A DNA stretch of 64,000 nt from Eutreptiella sp. 'Long Island Sound 2002' (Eukaryota > Euglenozoa > Euglenophyceae > Eutreptiales > Eutreptiaceae), in contig OZ038385.1 in NCBI GenBank assembly GCA_964036045.1, forward strand, positions 28,976,853 through 29,040,852. The letters run 5' to 3'. The notes under the pieces are model-generated. The model was not told where the DNA came from and did not search any database. It saw nothing but the letters and a program-made list of their open reading frames with translations. The position numbers were made by a program, and so were the translations under genes. Below are positions 9,963 through 20,003 of the stretch, piece by piece; the stretch's first letter is position 1, and each line of letters opens with the position of its first letter.

Positions 9963-11280
9963 ACGTCAAAAATAGAAAAAGCTAGGGGCTTGAGATTTCT
10001 CTAAATTTTCAAAAAGAAAAATCCCCGAGCAAAGCTAATAAAAATGGCACAAACCCTCACCAAGAAGAGGCAAACAGCACAGAATACAACACAACTTTGT
10101 GTCTGACTTTTTCTCGTGGTCCCCGTTGTGTTTGGTGCGCGGAAGGGGCTCGGCGCTTACCTTCACGATTGATATGACTCTCCTTGTAACAAATTGATAA
10201 TCGACCACTTGAATTGAATTAAGTATTCATTGAAATTCATTGCAAAGAGTCCTGAGATACGAAAGAACCAAAACAAATCAAAGATTCTCATCGAGGCACT
10301 CCATGCATGAAACATGTCGAACACATGGAAAGTGAGATTGAACGAAATTTGATCAAACATCAAACCTATAGCTTATCCTCAGGACAAACATTGCATGCAG
10401 GCGTGAGGTCATGAATGGAATTACACCATGGAGGTCAAAATACATAATGTATATCATGGCATGACACATTCTGCAATATTGACTCGCATAATTAAGCATG
10501 CACACCTACTTGAGCCACCTCAAGCTGGTCATTAATCTAACATGGCAAATCAATTGCATACTATGTCTATTCATCCATGAAATGTAAATTCAAACAACAA
10601 CATGGACCAATGTCGTGTAAATCCACAAGAGTTCAAAGTTGCAAGGGTCCAACGAAAGAGTATCCAAGACTAACCTTCATTTAATGTCACGGTTCAAAAG
10701 CAAAGCATTGAACACTCAACCAGTTTCAAGAGAAATATTGGCTCCTTGCAACAAGATGAAAAATCATGAACAATACCATGGTAGGCTGAAAGACTCCCAT
10801 CAATTGAAAAGAGTCAAAGGGTAATTGAATTCATGGCATTCCAACAACCATTCCTAACTCACCACAACAGTGTGCAAACCTTTCGAAATTGTCACAGGGA
10901 CCAACATGCACATACATAATTGTATCAACAATCCATTGGCACCATGAAGGCTTCACGTGACGAACATGGTAAAGGAAACCTCACAGTTCCTAATTTAGGG
11001 ATAACCTTGTGTAACACCTCGTGATCGAATATGCATTCATTAACCATGGAACGCTTACGAACATTCACGGATTCTAATCTATGGACGGCTTTGTGTACCA
11101 CCTCATGAATTGCATATACATTCATTTGCTCGAACACTCTTGGTCCCTCAGCGAAGCATGCATGTCTTCGACATTACAGCAATACGCGTGGCTTCCGAAT
11201 TAGACTGGTACATCCTTCACTTCAAAGCGACAATGAATCATGCTCGGCCCATATTCAATCCATTTTTGGCGGCGTGACTC
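9963..11280. other. AT-rich sequence without recognised genes
   Basis: The base composition changes sharply to AT-rich above the retroelement. Only short chance open frames are present. The part next to 9962 would be expected to hold the element's leader and LTR, but I found no matching second LTR or primer-binding site by eye. Confidence 0.5.
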
Positions 11281-11548
11281 AGTCAATGGATTGTAAATCG
11301 AACTGACCACGGAATGCAGAAAACACAAGATTGGAACAAACAACATATCTGTCGAGACTCAATCATCCAAAATTCTGTCTTCGTCACTGGAGATTGCAAT
11401 CCGCGACCTGTCCGGTCTCGGCCAGCGACTGTCCAATTCCTGCACTGGATTTCTGAATTTCTGAGTCCTGACTGTTGCCTGTCACCGATCCAGAGATGTG
11501 CAGTTCTATTACAAGCACCCCAACCAAGAAGGGGACATGTGCAGTGAC

Positions 11549-12037
11549 TAAACATTTGCAGATAACAGTAACCATCTAGGAATGACCAGGATGTTGGAGA
11601 GATGAAATTGTTCTGTGCCGTGTCTGTGGTACTTGTGTCACTGAAGGTTATCTGAACGAAGCCTGGCCCCAAAGGGCAGCAGAGACAGGAATTCAGCATG
11701 CTGTATCACAGGAAGGAGGATTTCACATCTCAGCCAGTTGAACAAGAGATCATCTCATGCACGTTGGAAGGCACACTACAGCCCAGTCAACTGAGATGCA
11801 CTCTTTTAGTGGTCATTTGTCAACGCATCCTGTTCTGCACCCTGCTTTATTTTCAGAGAATGTGTCGTGAGTCAGGGATCAAGGATGAGGGAATCAGGGA
11901 TCATCAGGGTGCCAAGGAGGGATTTTAGGTTGTGTCAGTTAGCAGAACTGCCCCCCCCCCCCACTTTGCAGCAGTTGATTCATTTACAATACTGGAGCAT
12001 TGACTGAACATTTGCAGATAACAGTAACCATCTAGGA
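11549..12037. repeat. Direct repeat of ~31 bp (11549-11580 and 12006-12036)
   Basis: The sequence AACATTTGCAGATAACAGTA followed by ACCATCTAGGA occurs twice, 457 bases apart in the same orientation. The interval holds no clear gene. It could mark the ends of a small element or a decayed duplication. Confidence 0.7.
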
Positions 12038-12044
12038 CTGAACA

Positions 12045-12190
12045 GTCCCAGACAACCTCTGTGCTGAGGTTTGCGGTCCCAAAACACCCTGTTACCTGAT
12101 TTTTCAGTCCCAGACAACCTTGTTTGCTAGATTTCTAGTCCCAGACAACCCTGTGTGCTAAATTTCGTATCCCAAACAACCCTGTGTGCT
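12045..12190. repeat. Tandem repeat, ~33-bp unit, about five copies
   Basis: Units follow the pattern AGTCCCAGACAACC-TGTGTGCTGA plus a short T-rich spacer, with several mismatches between copies. No coding potential is apparent. Confidence 0.8.
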
Positions 12191-12194
12191 GAAG

Positions 12195-12470
12195 CTGATT
12201 GTACAACCCCCCCCCCCCCCGAGCTGAGTGCAGTGCCAATTGTTGCATGGTCAGGGGTAGGGTGCCTGGACGTTTGTCACAGTTCATTGTACAGCCCCCC
12301 CCCCACCCCGATTTGTTCTGTAAATCCTCATTCAGTGTTGCAACTGAGTGCAGGACCACTTCTTGCATGGTCAGGGGTGGGGTGCCTGGACTTTTGCATG
12401 TGAGGTCTGGACTAGTCCAACTGTGTGCTGTCAGAGTTCATTGTACCACCCCCCCCCCCCCCGCCCTGCG
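12195..12470. repeat. Tandem repeat with long poly-C runs, ~125-bp unit
   Basis: About two and a half units share TTGCATGGTCAGGGGT, GGGTGCCTGGAC and CATTGTAC followed by runs of C (up to 16). A further C run lies at 11951. On the opposite strand these are G runs that could form quadruplex structures. The exact run lengths may be unreliable. Confidence 0.75.
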
Positions 12471-12519
12471 AGTCATGCCTGCAAAAGTGTTTGCTATGCT
12501 GTACATTGCTAATTCACGA

Positions 12520-12768
12520 ACAAGATCGTTGAGTCCAGGCTGTCCATGGTGGGACGCACGCTGCGTGAGGCTAGTACTATTGCGGGTCCCGTGCGCATGA
12601 TGGAAGCCGCCGTGTAATTGCTGCAGACTGGTATGCCTGAGTTGTCCGAGAATCGGCCAGATTTCGTTCAGGTACAGGAGTCCAGCCCTGTGATCACAAC
12701 TGACGACGGCAAGCGGCGCACCAAAGAGGATTTGTACCTGGGGCCCAAACTGCAAGCTCGCTGGTGAA
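12520..12768 (+). pseudogene. Possible decayed coding fragment, unrecognised
   Basis: One plus-strand phase reads as a plausible protein (VGRTLREASTIAGPVRMMEA, then after a TAA at 12614-12616 LLQTGMPELSENRPDFVQ and TKEDLYLGPKLQARW). The composition differs from flanking repeats. I do not recognise the family; it could be a remnant of a retroelement polyprotein. Confidence 0.25.
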
Positions 12769-12855
12769 AGACCAAGAGCAAATCAACGAATGGGGGAAGG
12801 TGATTGTCTCAGAGAGGCGGACAACACAGGAGGTGGTTTTGTGTTTGTCTCCAAG

Positions 12856-13500
12856 GTAGGTAGGTAGGTAGGTGCACTCGGTCGTGGAGAGGCGCCCCTT
12901 GGTTCCCCATGGCGTTGCCCCTGTGACGAACAGGAAGAGGCTCCGCGCGTGAAGAGGGGAGGCGGCTTACATCCTGCTAGACCTGACTGTTGGCCCCCAA
13001 CAAAGCGGCCCCGGGCAACACCGGGAGGACTGATGGCCGCCGGCGTGACGTGCTTGTCTCGCCGAGAGGGTGTGCCCCTGAGCTTGCACACGTCCCCTCC
13101 TGTGGGCGAGACCCTAGAGGTTCACCGGACTTCCTGGCGTATCCCGTTCCCAAGGCATGCATGCACGTTCTTGGTACTAGGGTTCCGAGGCGCTTGGGTG
13201 TCGCACGCTCCGCCTCGAGTCCCAAAGCAGTGCAGGCGTTGGGATGAAGCCTTACCCCCGGTCTCGGGATCTCGTTTGGCCGGGTCACCTGCATGGCACG
13301 GGCTGCCTCAGTGCCCGGGCTGTGGGCACTGGGTCTCCTACTGTTGTGCGGTGTTTGTGTTTGGGTCCGGGTTGCGGTTGGGTGTGGGTTTTGTTAACCC
13401 CGCCAGTCCTGGCTGGGGTCTTTGGTGGGTGTGTTTGGGCACGGTTTGTGGTGTTGTCCCTCTTTTGCCAGCTGTTTGTGGTGTTCGTGGTTGGGCTTAA
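12856..13500 (-). mobile_element. 5'-truncated non-LTR element copy 2 with (ACCT)n tail
   Basis: The plus strand begins with (AGGT)n at 12856-12872 followed by GCACTCGGTCGTGGAGAGGC and continues nearly identically to 17032-17650, with a few percent difference by eye. The tetranucleotide run is the 3' tail of a minus-strand insertion. The copy ends near 13500 and carries no coding domain. Variable truncation at one end and a constant tail at the other are hallmarks of target-primed reverse transcription. Confidence 0.75.
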
Positions 13501-14124
13501 CTACGAACAACGAATAAGAAGATAGCACGTACAGGGGGTGGTAATAGTTCATATATGCAGCGGTTGGTAAAAAGTGATTTTAGATGTGTTTTTCATGCAG
13601 CAGTTGGTAACAGGCTGGTGTTTTTCCATGTAAAAGTTGGTACCAACATCCTCTTCTTTTCTTTACTTTAATGTTTTTTTTTCTATTTCGAAGCCATTAT
13701 GATGTCCCTTTTGAAAACCTGGAATGCTTTCTTTTGGTTGAATGTTTCTTTTTCTTCTATAGGACTTATTCTTCTATTGTAGAACCATTATTTTATCTTC
13801 GAAAACCTCTAGGGTTTTCATTTGTATAACACTGGTACTATTTTTCTGTCACCGTTTTTTTAAAACATTACGCTTTTTTTTCTACACCCTGCACTCTTGC
13901 TATTTGTGTAAAATGTTTGTCTTGCTTTTTTTTTTCAAGGCTTGCACTCCTTTTTGTGTTGAACAGCCTACAATGTTTTTTTTTGTCACTCACTTCTGCG
14001 TTGAAAATGCTGCTTTTCTTTACCTACTGAAATATTGTTTGTTTTTTTTCTGTCACTCACTTCTATGTTGAAAATCCTGCTGTTTTTATCTCCTGAAATA
14101 TTGTTTTTTTTCTCTGAAGTGGTC
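13501..14124. other. T-rich low-complexity stretch, no gene
   Basis: The plus strand has repeated runs of T with blocks such as CACTCACTTCTGCGTTGAAAA and CTCCTGAAATATTG repeated two or three times. No coding sequence is seen. Confidence 0.6.
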
Positions 14125-14545
14125 AGAGTTCCTGCTTTTTTTGGAACATGGATTGCACGTCGACCTTTAATGCTCCACCATTTCCGTGCGCAACTAGCGT
14201 GAATTGGGAAAAATGCCAAAAAAAAGTTGCTCTCGTGTGCAAATCGTCCGACCCTACAGACTTCACTGCCCTATGAAGGACATGTCGCTGTTGCAAAGGA
14301 TGAACCACATATTCACCTTCCTCTGTGCAACACTTATAGTACCTTTACGGTGCCTTCATGGTTGACCACAGGCGTGGCCGTGGCCTGTCGCTGTCACCAG
14401 TGCTGTAGTGTCTGACCTGTTTTTCTCCGGCTGCATACCCTCCTCGCAACTTGGGCGCGTACTGGAGGGGCGTCTCATCCAGGCACAACTGCGCCCACAC
14501 CGGCAGCGACTGGGGTTTGTTAAAAGTCCATGAAGGAGCAACAAT
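14125..14545 (-). pseudogene. Possible decayed coding fragment, unrecognised
   Basis: Minus-strand phases read as protein-like, with LPVWAQLCLDETPLQYAPKL near 14500-14440, then CCTEEGEYVVHPLQQRHVLH and VAHGNGGALKVDVQ, broken by a stop near 14355. The stretch is GC-richer than its surroundings. The LDETP block is reminiscent of transposase core strands, but that is only a guess. The adjoining sequence to 15440 is AT-rich and I see nothing in it. Confidence 0.25.
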
Positions 14546-15452
14546 TTCTCAAAACATTGGGTTTCGTATGGAGCAATAGTATTAATCCTTATTGAAGCTT
14601 GGTTGAGACATTGGAGAAAATTTTATCCATGGAACTTGATCACTTCCAATATGGTTGAAAGGCACTTAAAGCTTTGCTTTGATTCTAAATGAGGGTTTAT
14701 CTATTGTATTATATGCCATGAGTTGTTGCTTGACATTGCATTGTTTCTTCTTACAATACTATTTGTAACATAGTTCAACATGGGTGTTAGCCTTTGCTTA
14801 ATCTTTTTTTCTTTTTGCTTATTCTCATTCAGATTGAGCTGTTTAGTAATTTGCATTTTTTTCCAACATATGGTCGTTTCACAGAAAATGAATTTGGTTT
14901 TCCGATTCAGCATTACATTCCGCATCTATAGAGTGTTCATATGACTACTTCATATTTTTGACCAATTTTGGCCCGTGAGCGCGCCGCTTACTCTATGGGC
15001 AATTCCTAGTGATTTCTGAGGTCATCAGGGCAGTTCCTACTGAGTTCCGAAGACATGAATTAATTTTTTCCTGAGCTACAGAAAATTCCTGGAAGACAGT
15101 TAAAGTGATTTTCTATCATTTTTTATTATGGAGAATCCATTTTTTTTGCGTCTGTTTTACTATCTTTACAGGAGACCTGATTTCTGAGGTATTTCATTTT
15201 TGCAATGATCTGAAGTCACTATTCACTGTTGCAGCAATTTGCAGAGTGCAGATGAAAGTCGCCTTTAAGATCCTGAGTGATTCTGAAGCATACATGCATG
15301 CATACACGCAAACGCAAGGCCAAACATCACCCATTGTTTGTCCGTTCATTGTGCAGCCCCATCAAGTTCTTTATTGGTTTTATTGATCCCATTTCTGCTG
15401 GTCTTGAAGTCTTGGTCTGGTTTGACTTTCCATCAAAGTCCTTGTGTACTTG

Positions 15453-16090
15453 AAATGGAGCAGGAAAAAACACCAAAGCAAGTTCATCCAGAGGTTACTG
15501 AGACTATTCAAACAGAGGAACAAGATGCAAAGCGGGAATTTAACAGGGGTAGCAGAGGTATGGATGCGATTGTGCACGATATCGATTCCACACGTCAAAG
15601 GCTCGACCTCGCGAGTTTTAGCAACGTCGACGATCAACAAGCATCACTGGGGTCTTTTGTTCATGGCGCACTCGACAACGATGGGGCGAATCAAGAAAGG
15701 CAACCATTGTTTCAATCATATGAAAGTTATCGGCCCATGGGAAAACAAGAATTGGATTCTATCGGTGATCCTTATGCTTTGTTACTGGCTGGTTTGGAAG
15801 AACACGAGTGTGTTTTACGTGTCGAAGAAGAGCCCATGTAGAATTTCATTTACACACAAGAGACGCTGGCCTTCAATAAGACCACAGCTTCGATTCAAGA
15901 GCGCGACGCGCGCAGACGTTTGACCAGTTGATTTCAAGATATGAGTTTACCGAGTTTCCCGTCAGGATCTACTACGACACCTGTTCCTTTCAATCCACCG
16001 ACCATTACACTCTTAGCCCACGCAAACTGCACCCTGTTTTGCACGCCGAACGCGCAGAAAAGGACCGGTTTGCAACAGGGCAAAAAAACT
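15453..16090 (+). pseudogene. Decayed coding region of unknown function
   Basis: One plus-strand phase from the ATG at 15453 reads as a coherent hydrophilic protein (MEQEKTPKQVHPEVTETIQT...) for 129 codons to TAG at 15839-15841. It then continues sensibly (NFIYTQETLAFNKTTASIQE) to TGA at 15929-15931, and again (FQDMSLPSFPSGSTTTP) to about 16090. The in-phase continuation past two stops argues for a former gene. No domain is recognised. It lies just upstream of the palindrome-marked transposon and could be part of it. Confidence 0.4.
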
Positions 16091-16206
16091 ATTTTTTTGG
16101 ATTTTTGATGAACGTGATTTTAGACGTAGTGAAATACATTGTCTTTTTAGTGTTATGCAACTCTGTGTTCCTCAATGTGACGTTTTTCACATTTCTCTGG
16201 CGTTCT

Positions 16207-16640
16207 GAGTGCGCAAGGCCCCGCGCACTCAAGATATTCAAAGTGGAGTTTATCACGAAACCTAAAAACCCGTAAGGACTGGCGTTTGCGGAAATACGCA
16301 GCTCCCACATGGTATTAAAAGTAGGATAGTGTTGCCCAAGGAGCATTGGAAGTGTATGACTGTCGGACTTCCCATGTTAGGGGAAACACATGTACTGTAA
16401 AGTGAAAAGAAAATACAAATTTTAGGCATCCGGAGTGCGCGAGGCCTCGCGCACTCAGGTCACGTTATGCATTGAATTTGCAGAATGTAAATAACGTGTA
16501 CAATCGCAGATACAGTACCAGAGGGACAAACACATTTGGCTTTTCCGGTGTATGTGTGTGTAGACACCATGTTGGTCAGATATAACGAGGTATAGAACAT
16601 TGTCCCAAGGAAACAATCAGTGCGCGAGGCCTCGCGCACT
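16207..16640. repeat. Three copies of a 22-24-bp palindrome (left cluster)
   Basis: The half-site AGTGCGCGAGG followed directly by its reverse complement occurs perfectly at 16433-16456 and 16619-16640, and with two changes at 16207-16230. The same palindrome recurs at 29634-29655 (degenerate) and 29691-29712 (perfect), and I found it nowhere else in the window. Copies on both sides of the coding segments 16801-17010 and 27614-29622 suggest they are terminal or subterminal sites of one transposon. Confidence 0.85.
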
Positions 16641-16800
16641 TAAACGACGGAAGAAAACGAAAAAGCAGGCAGGTCAGGATACGCCGGTATTTACATTCCC
16701 TTTCACGGCTACCACCTGTGACAGTCGATTATACATCGGTAACCTTCGTCATATTTTTCAGGGGATCAGGGGAATGATTTGCTTTTTTCCAACAGCCACT

Positions 16801-17015
16801 CAATGGCAGACGTGTCCAGTTCTAATAGCGGCCGTAGCCTTCGCTGCCCGATAGATATGGTTTTTTTTCCAACTGGGTTTAAAGAGGGAAACAGAATAGG
16901 AAATTGTGGTTGCGAAAACGGTTTTCGGTTACTGGGAACGGAGCGCACGCAGACACCAAATACAATTTGCGGCGGCAGCACGCGCACCACAAATAACGAC
17001 AGGAAAAGGCCAGAG
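16801..17015 (+). pseudogene. Putative 5' part of the palindrome-marked transposon's protein gene
   Basis: A plus-strand frame with an ATG at 16803 (MADVSSSNSGRSLRCPIDMV) runs to the non-LTR insertion at 17016. It is preceded by a good splice-acceptor-like tract (T run then CAACAG). The sequence is basic and polar, ending NNDRKRPE at the break. I propose that it continues after the insertion at about 27609. The phases on the two sides differ by one, so an indel or intron would be needed. Confidence 0.35.
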
Positions 17016-18829
17016 GTAGGTAGGTAGGTAGGTGCACTCGGTCCTGGAGAGGCGCCCCATGGTTCCCCCTGGCGTCGCCCCTGTGACGAACAGGAAGAGG
17101 CTCCGCGCGTGAAGAGGGGAGGCGGCTTACTTCCCGCTAGACCTGACTGTTGGCCCCCAACAAAGCGGCCCCGGGCTACGCCGGGAGGGCTGATCGCCGC
17201 CAGCGTGACATGCTTGTCTCGCCGGGAGGGTGTGCCCCCGTGCTTGCGCACGTCCCCTCCTTAGGGCGGAACCCTAGGGGTTCACCGGACTTCCTGGCGT
17301 ATCCCGTTCCCAAGGCGTGCATGCACGTTCTTGGTACTAGGGTTCCGAGGCGCTTGGGTGCCGCACGCTCCGCCTCGAGTCCCAAAGCAGCGCCGGCCTT
17401 AGGATGCAGCCTTACCCCCGGTCTCCGGATCTCGTTTGGCCGGGTCACCTGCATGGCACGGGCTGCCTCAGTGCCCGGGCTGTGGGCACTGGGTTTCCTA
17501 CTGTTGTGTGGCGTTTGTGTTTGGGTCCGGTTGGCGGTTGGGTGCGGGTTCTGTTAACCCCGCCAGTCCTGGCTGGGGTCTTGGGTGGGTGTGTTTGGGC
17601 ACGGTTTGTGGTGTTGTCCCTCTAGTGTCGGCTGTTTGTGGTGTTCGTGGTTGGGCTTCGGTTTCGGCCTGCTTTTGGGACGTGTGTGGTTTCGTGGGCG
17701 CCCCGCTTGCCCCCCGCCGTTTCCGGTTCCGGTGTGCGGTGTGGGAGTGTGTGCTGGGCCCAGGTCTCGCCTGTGCCCAGCCCTACTTGGCTGGGTTGTC
17801 GGGGTGTGTTTTTTGCGCTTTGGTTTTTTCTTTTCTTTTTTTTTTTCCGGGCTTTGTGGTCCCTGTCCCTCCATCCCCTTTCTTTCGGGCTGGGCTGGTG
17901 GCTCTCTGTTTTTTTTTTTTCGTGTCCCTTTTCCCCGTGGTCCGCTGTTACTGGCTTGGTGTTGCCGGTTTTGGGTGGGTGGTCCCCCTGTGCCTCTGTG
18001 GGGGTCCTGTCTTCGGTGCCTTCTGGGGGGGGGCTTGGCCGCCTGTGGTGGTGTTGGCGGGCGGTTTGGCGGCTGTGGGCTGTTTTCGTGCCTTTTCCCC
18101 CTCCCCCCTCCTTTTTTTTGGGGGGGGGGGGGCTTGCCTGTTCCTCCCGCTGCCTTCCCTGGGCTGGCGCACGCACTGGCCTGCATTCAGTGTTGTCTTC
18201 CGGGCTGCTGTCTTCAGTTGCGTTCTGTGTGGCCGCGTTCCGGCCCCATGGGTCGGGTGGGCTTTGTACACGGTGGGCTCGGCGCCCCTTCTTGCCGGGT
18301 TAGGTCCTGGCTCTGCCGGCTGGGCGGCTGCGTCAGGCGGCTGCTTGTGGTTTTGGGTTAGGGGGCTGGGGTTGTTCGTGTCCTTTCCCCTCTGCGGTGC
18401 TGGCTGTAATCTTCTGGGTGGTCCGCCACCGTTGTCGCCTGGCGCGCTGTGGCCCCGTGTGTGGCCTGCGGTGCTGGTGTGTGGCGTGGTGGCGCGGCGC
18501 CTTCCGGGGTGTGCGGTGGCTGGCTTCGGTTAGTCCCTCAGGTTAGGGTCAGTTGTGTCGTGCTGTGCCGCTCTGTGCCGCGTCGCGTCGCGTCGTGCTG
18601 TGGTGCGTTGCACTGTGGCGCGCTGTGGTGCGGTGTGCCGTGGTCTCGCGTGGTGCCGCGGTGGGTCAGTGGAGATCAGCCTGGCCTGTGTCGTGGTGCG
18701 GAGTGCGGGCCGGAGTGTGGCCGGCTGGTGGTTGGGGGGTGCGGTTAGGTGTGGGTGGCTCGCTGGTTCCGTGCTGTGGGGGCTTGGGCGTGCCGCTCGG
18801 GCTGGTGGGTCGGGTAGGTCTTCGGGAAA

Positions 18830-19500
18830 TTCTGCTGAATGAATACCGTGTCCTTGGGGCGTGCACGCTGACTCTCACCCATGGACTCAATCTTCACCGG
18901 GCCTCGCAGACAGGCAGGCGTACTCGGGGTGTAGGAAAGGCGTTCCTTCTCCACGGCAGACAAACAGAAATCAGGAGTCGGACGGTGGAGGTGGCTTCCG
19001 AACGCCGTTTGAGTGGCGAAAGGCTTGCATTGCAGCTCGGCTGCGCTGGCAGGGACATGAGGGTCCGGGTCGGTGCCGCCGGCAGGCATGAGCTCATACT
19101 TCAGGGTCAGGGGGATGTCCATATCTCCGGTGCTGAACTGCAGGGGTCCGGGGCACCGGTAGTAATCTTGGCACTTCTAGTCTTCACGGCGCTCGGAGAA
19201 GGCCTTGAAGGGGGCACCGTCCAGCAGCACCAAGGCCTTCGCGATCACAGCCTTTCACTTCCCCTTGCGGCGCTCGAAATTCATCATGGACGGGATCGGC
19301 GTGCCGCCGCAGTGCCATTCCTCCACTGGACGCAACAGGTTGGTGACGGACGCCCTCACGGACGTGAGACCAGCTGAGATCAAGCCCCCGGCCGTCAATC
19401 CGAGTGCATAGCAATACTCTGCGTCGAACCGCGACGGTAACGCAGCCCGGCCCTTATAGCCAAAGGCGTGGTCGCGTGACGGTCTGTGGGGTTGCCCTCC
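18830..19500 (-). pseudogene. Possible coding remnant in the non-LTR 3' region
   Basis: Minus-strand phases here read with more balanced composition than the surroundings: FGYKGRAALPSRFDAEYCYA ending at TGA 19255-19257, and LQFSTGDMDIPLTLKYELMP with a following Cys/His-containing stretch to about 18750. These are not recognised. They may be part of the element or a captured fragment. The flanking 17650-18830 segment is G/T-rich on the plus strand, with no believable gene. Confidence 0.25.
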
Positions 19501-20003
19501 CTGGGGGCCTGTGCCTTGGTCCCGTGTCCTCTGGGGGTTTCGGTCCCTAGTCGTGGGTGTCGCGGCCGTGCCTTCGTGCTCTTCGGGTGCCTGTGAGGTG
19601 GCCTTTGTGGTGGCCGGTGTCGTCGCCTGGCGGTGAGGGCGTGGTGGTGCGCCGTGCGGCGGCGTTCCCTGCGGCTTCCTCTGTGGGTGTGGCCCGTTCT
19701 CCCCGTGTAGGTGTGCCCTCCGTTCTCCGTGTGGTTTCCTGTGGCCGGTGGGCGTGCGCTGGTGTGATCCGCATGGCGTCCGATGTTTGCTTCGGTGGTG
19801 TGTGTTGGGGTGTTTGGTGGGGCTGGGGCGGCGCTGGTCCCCCCGTGGTGGTGTGCCCTTCCTGGATGTGGGTCGTGGTGCCTGCCGTGGTGCCCTTTTC
19901 CTCCGTGTCTTGGTCCCCGTTCCCGACCCTTCCTGGTTCTTGGGTGGTTTCCTGCCCCCATGTGGTGTCGCTTCCGGCGTCCTGTCCCTGCGTGTGCCTG
20001 CCC

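Noticed and set aside
17436-18533. A 365-codon hydrophobic plus-strand frame resembling a membrane protein
   Set aside because: It runs antisense through the 3' part of the non-LTR element, in G/T-rich sequence with few stops. The apparent membrane segments follow from T- and G-rich codons, and the other strand is equally open.
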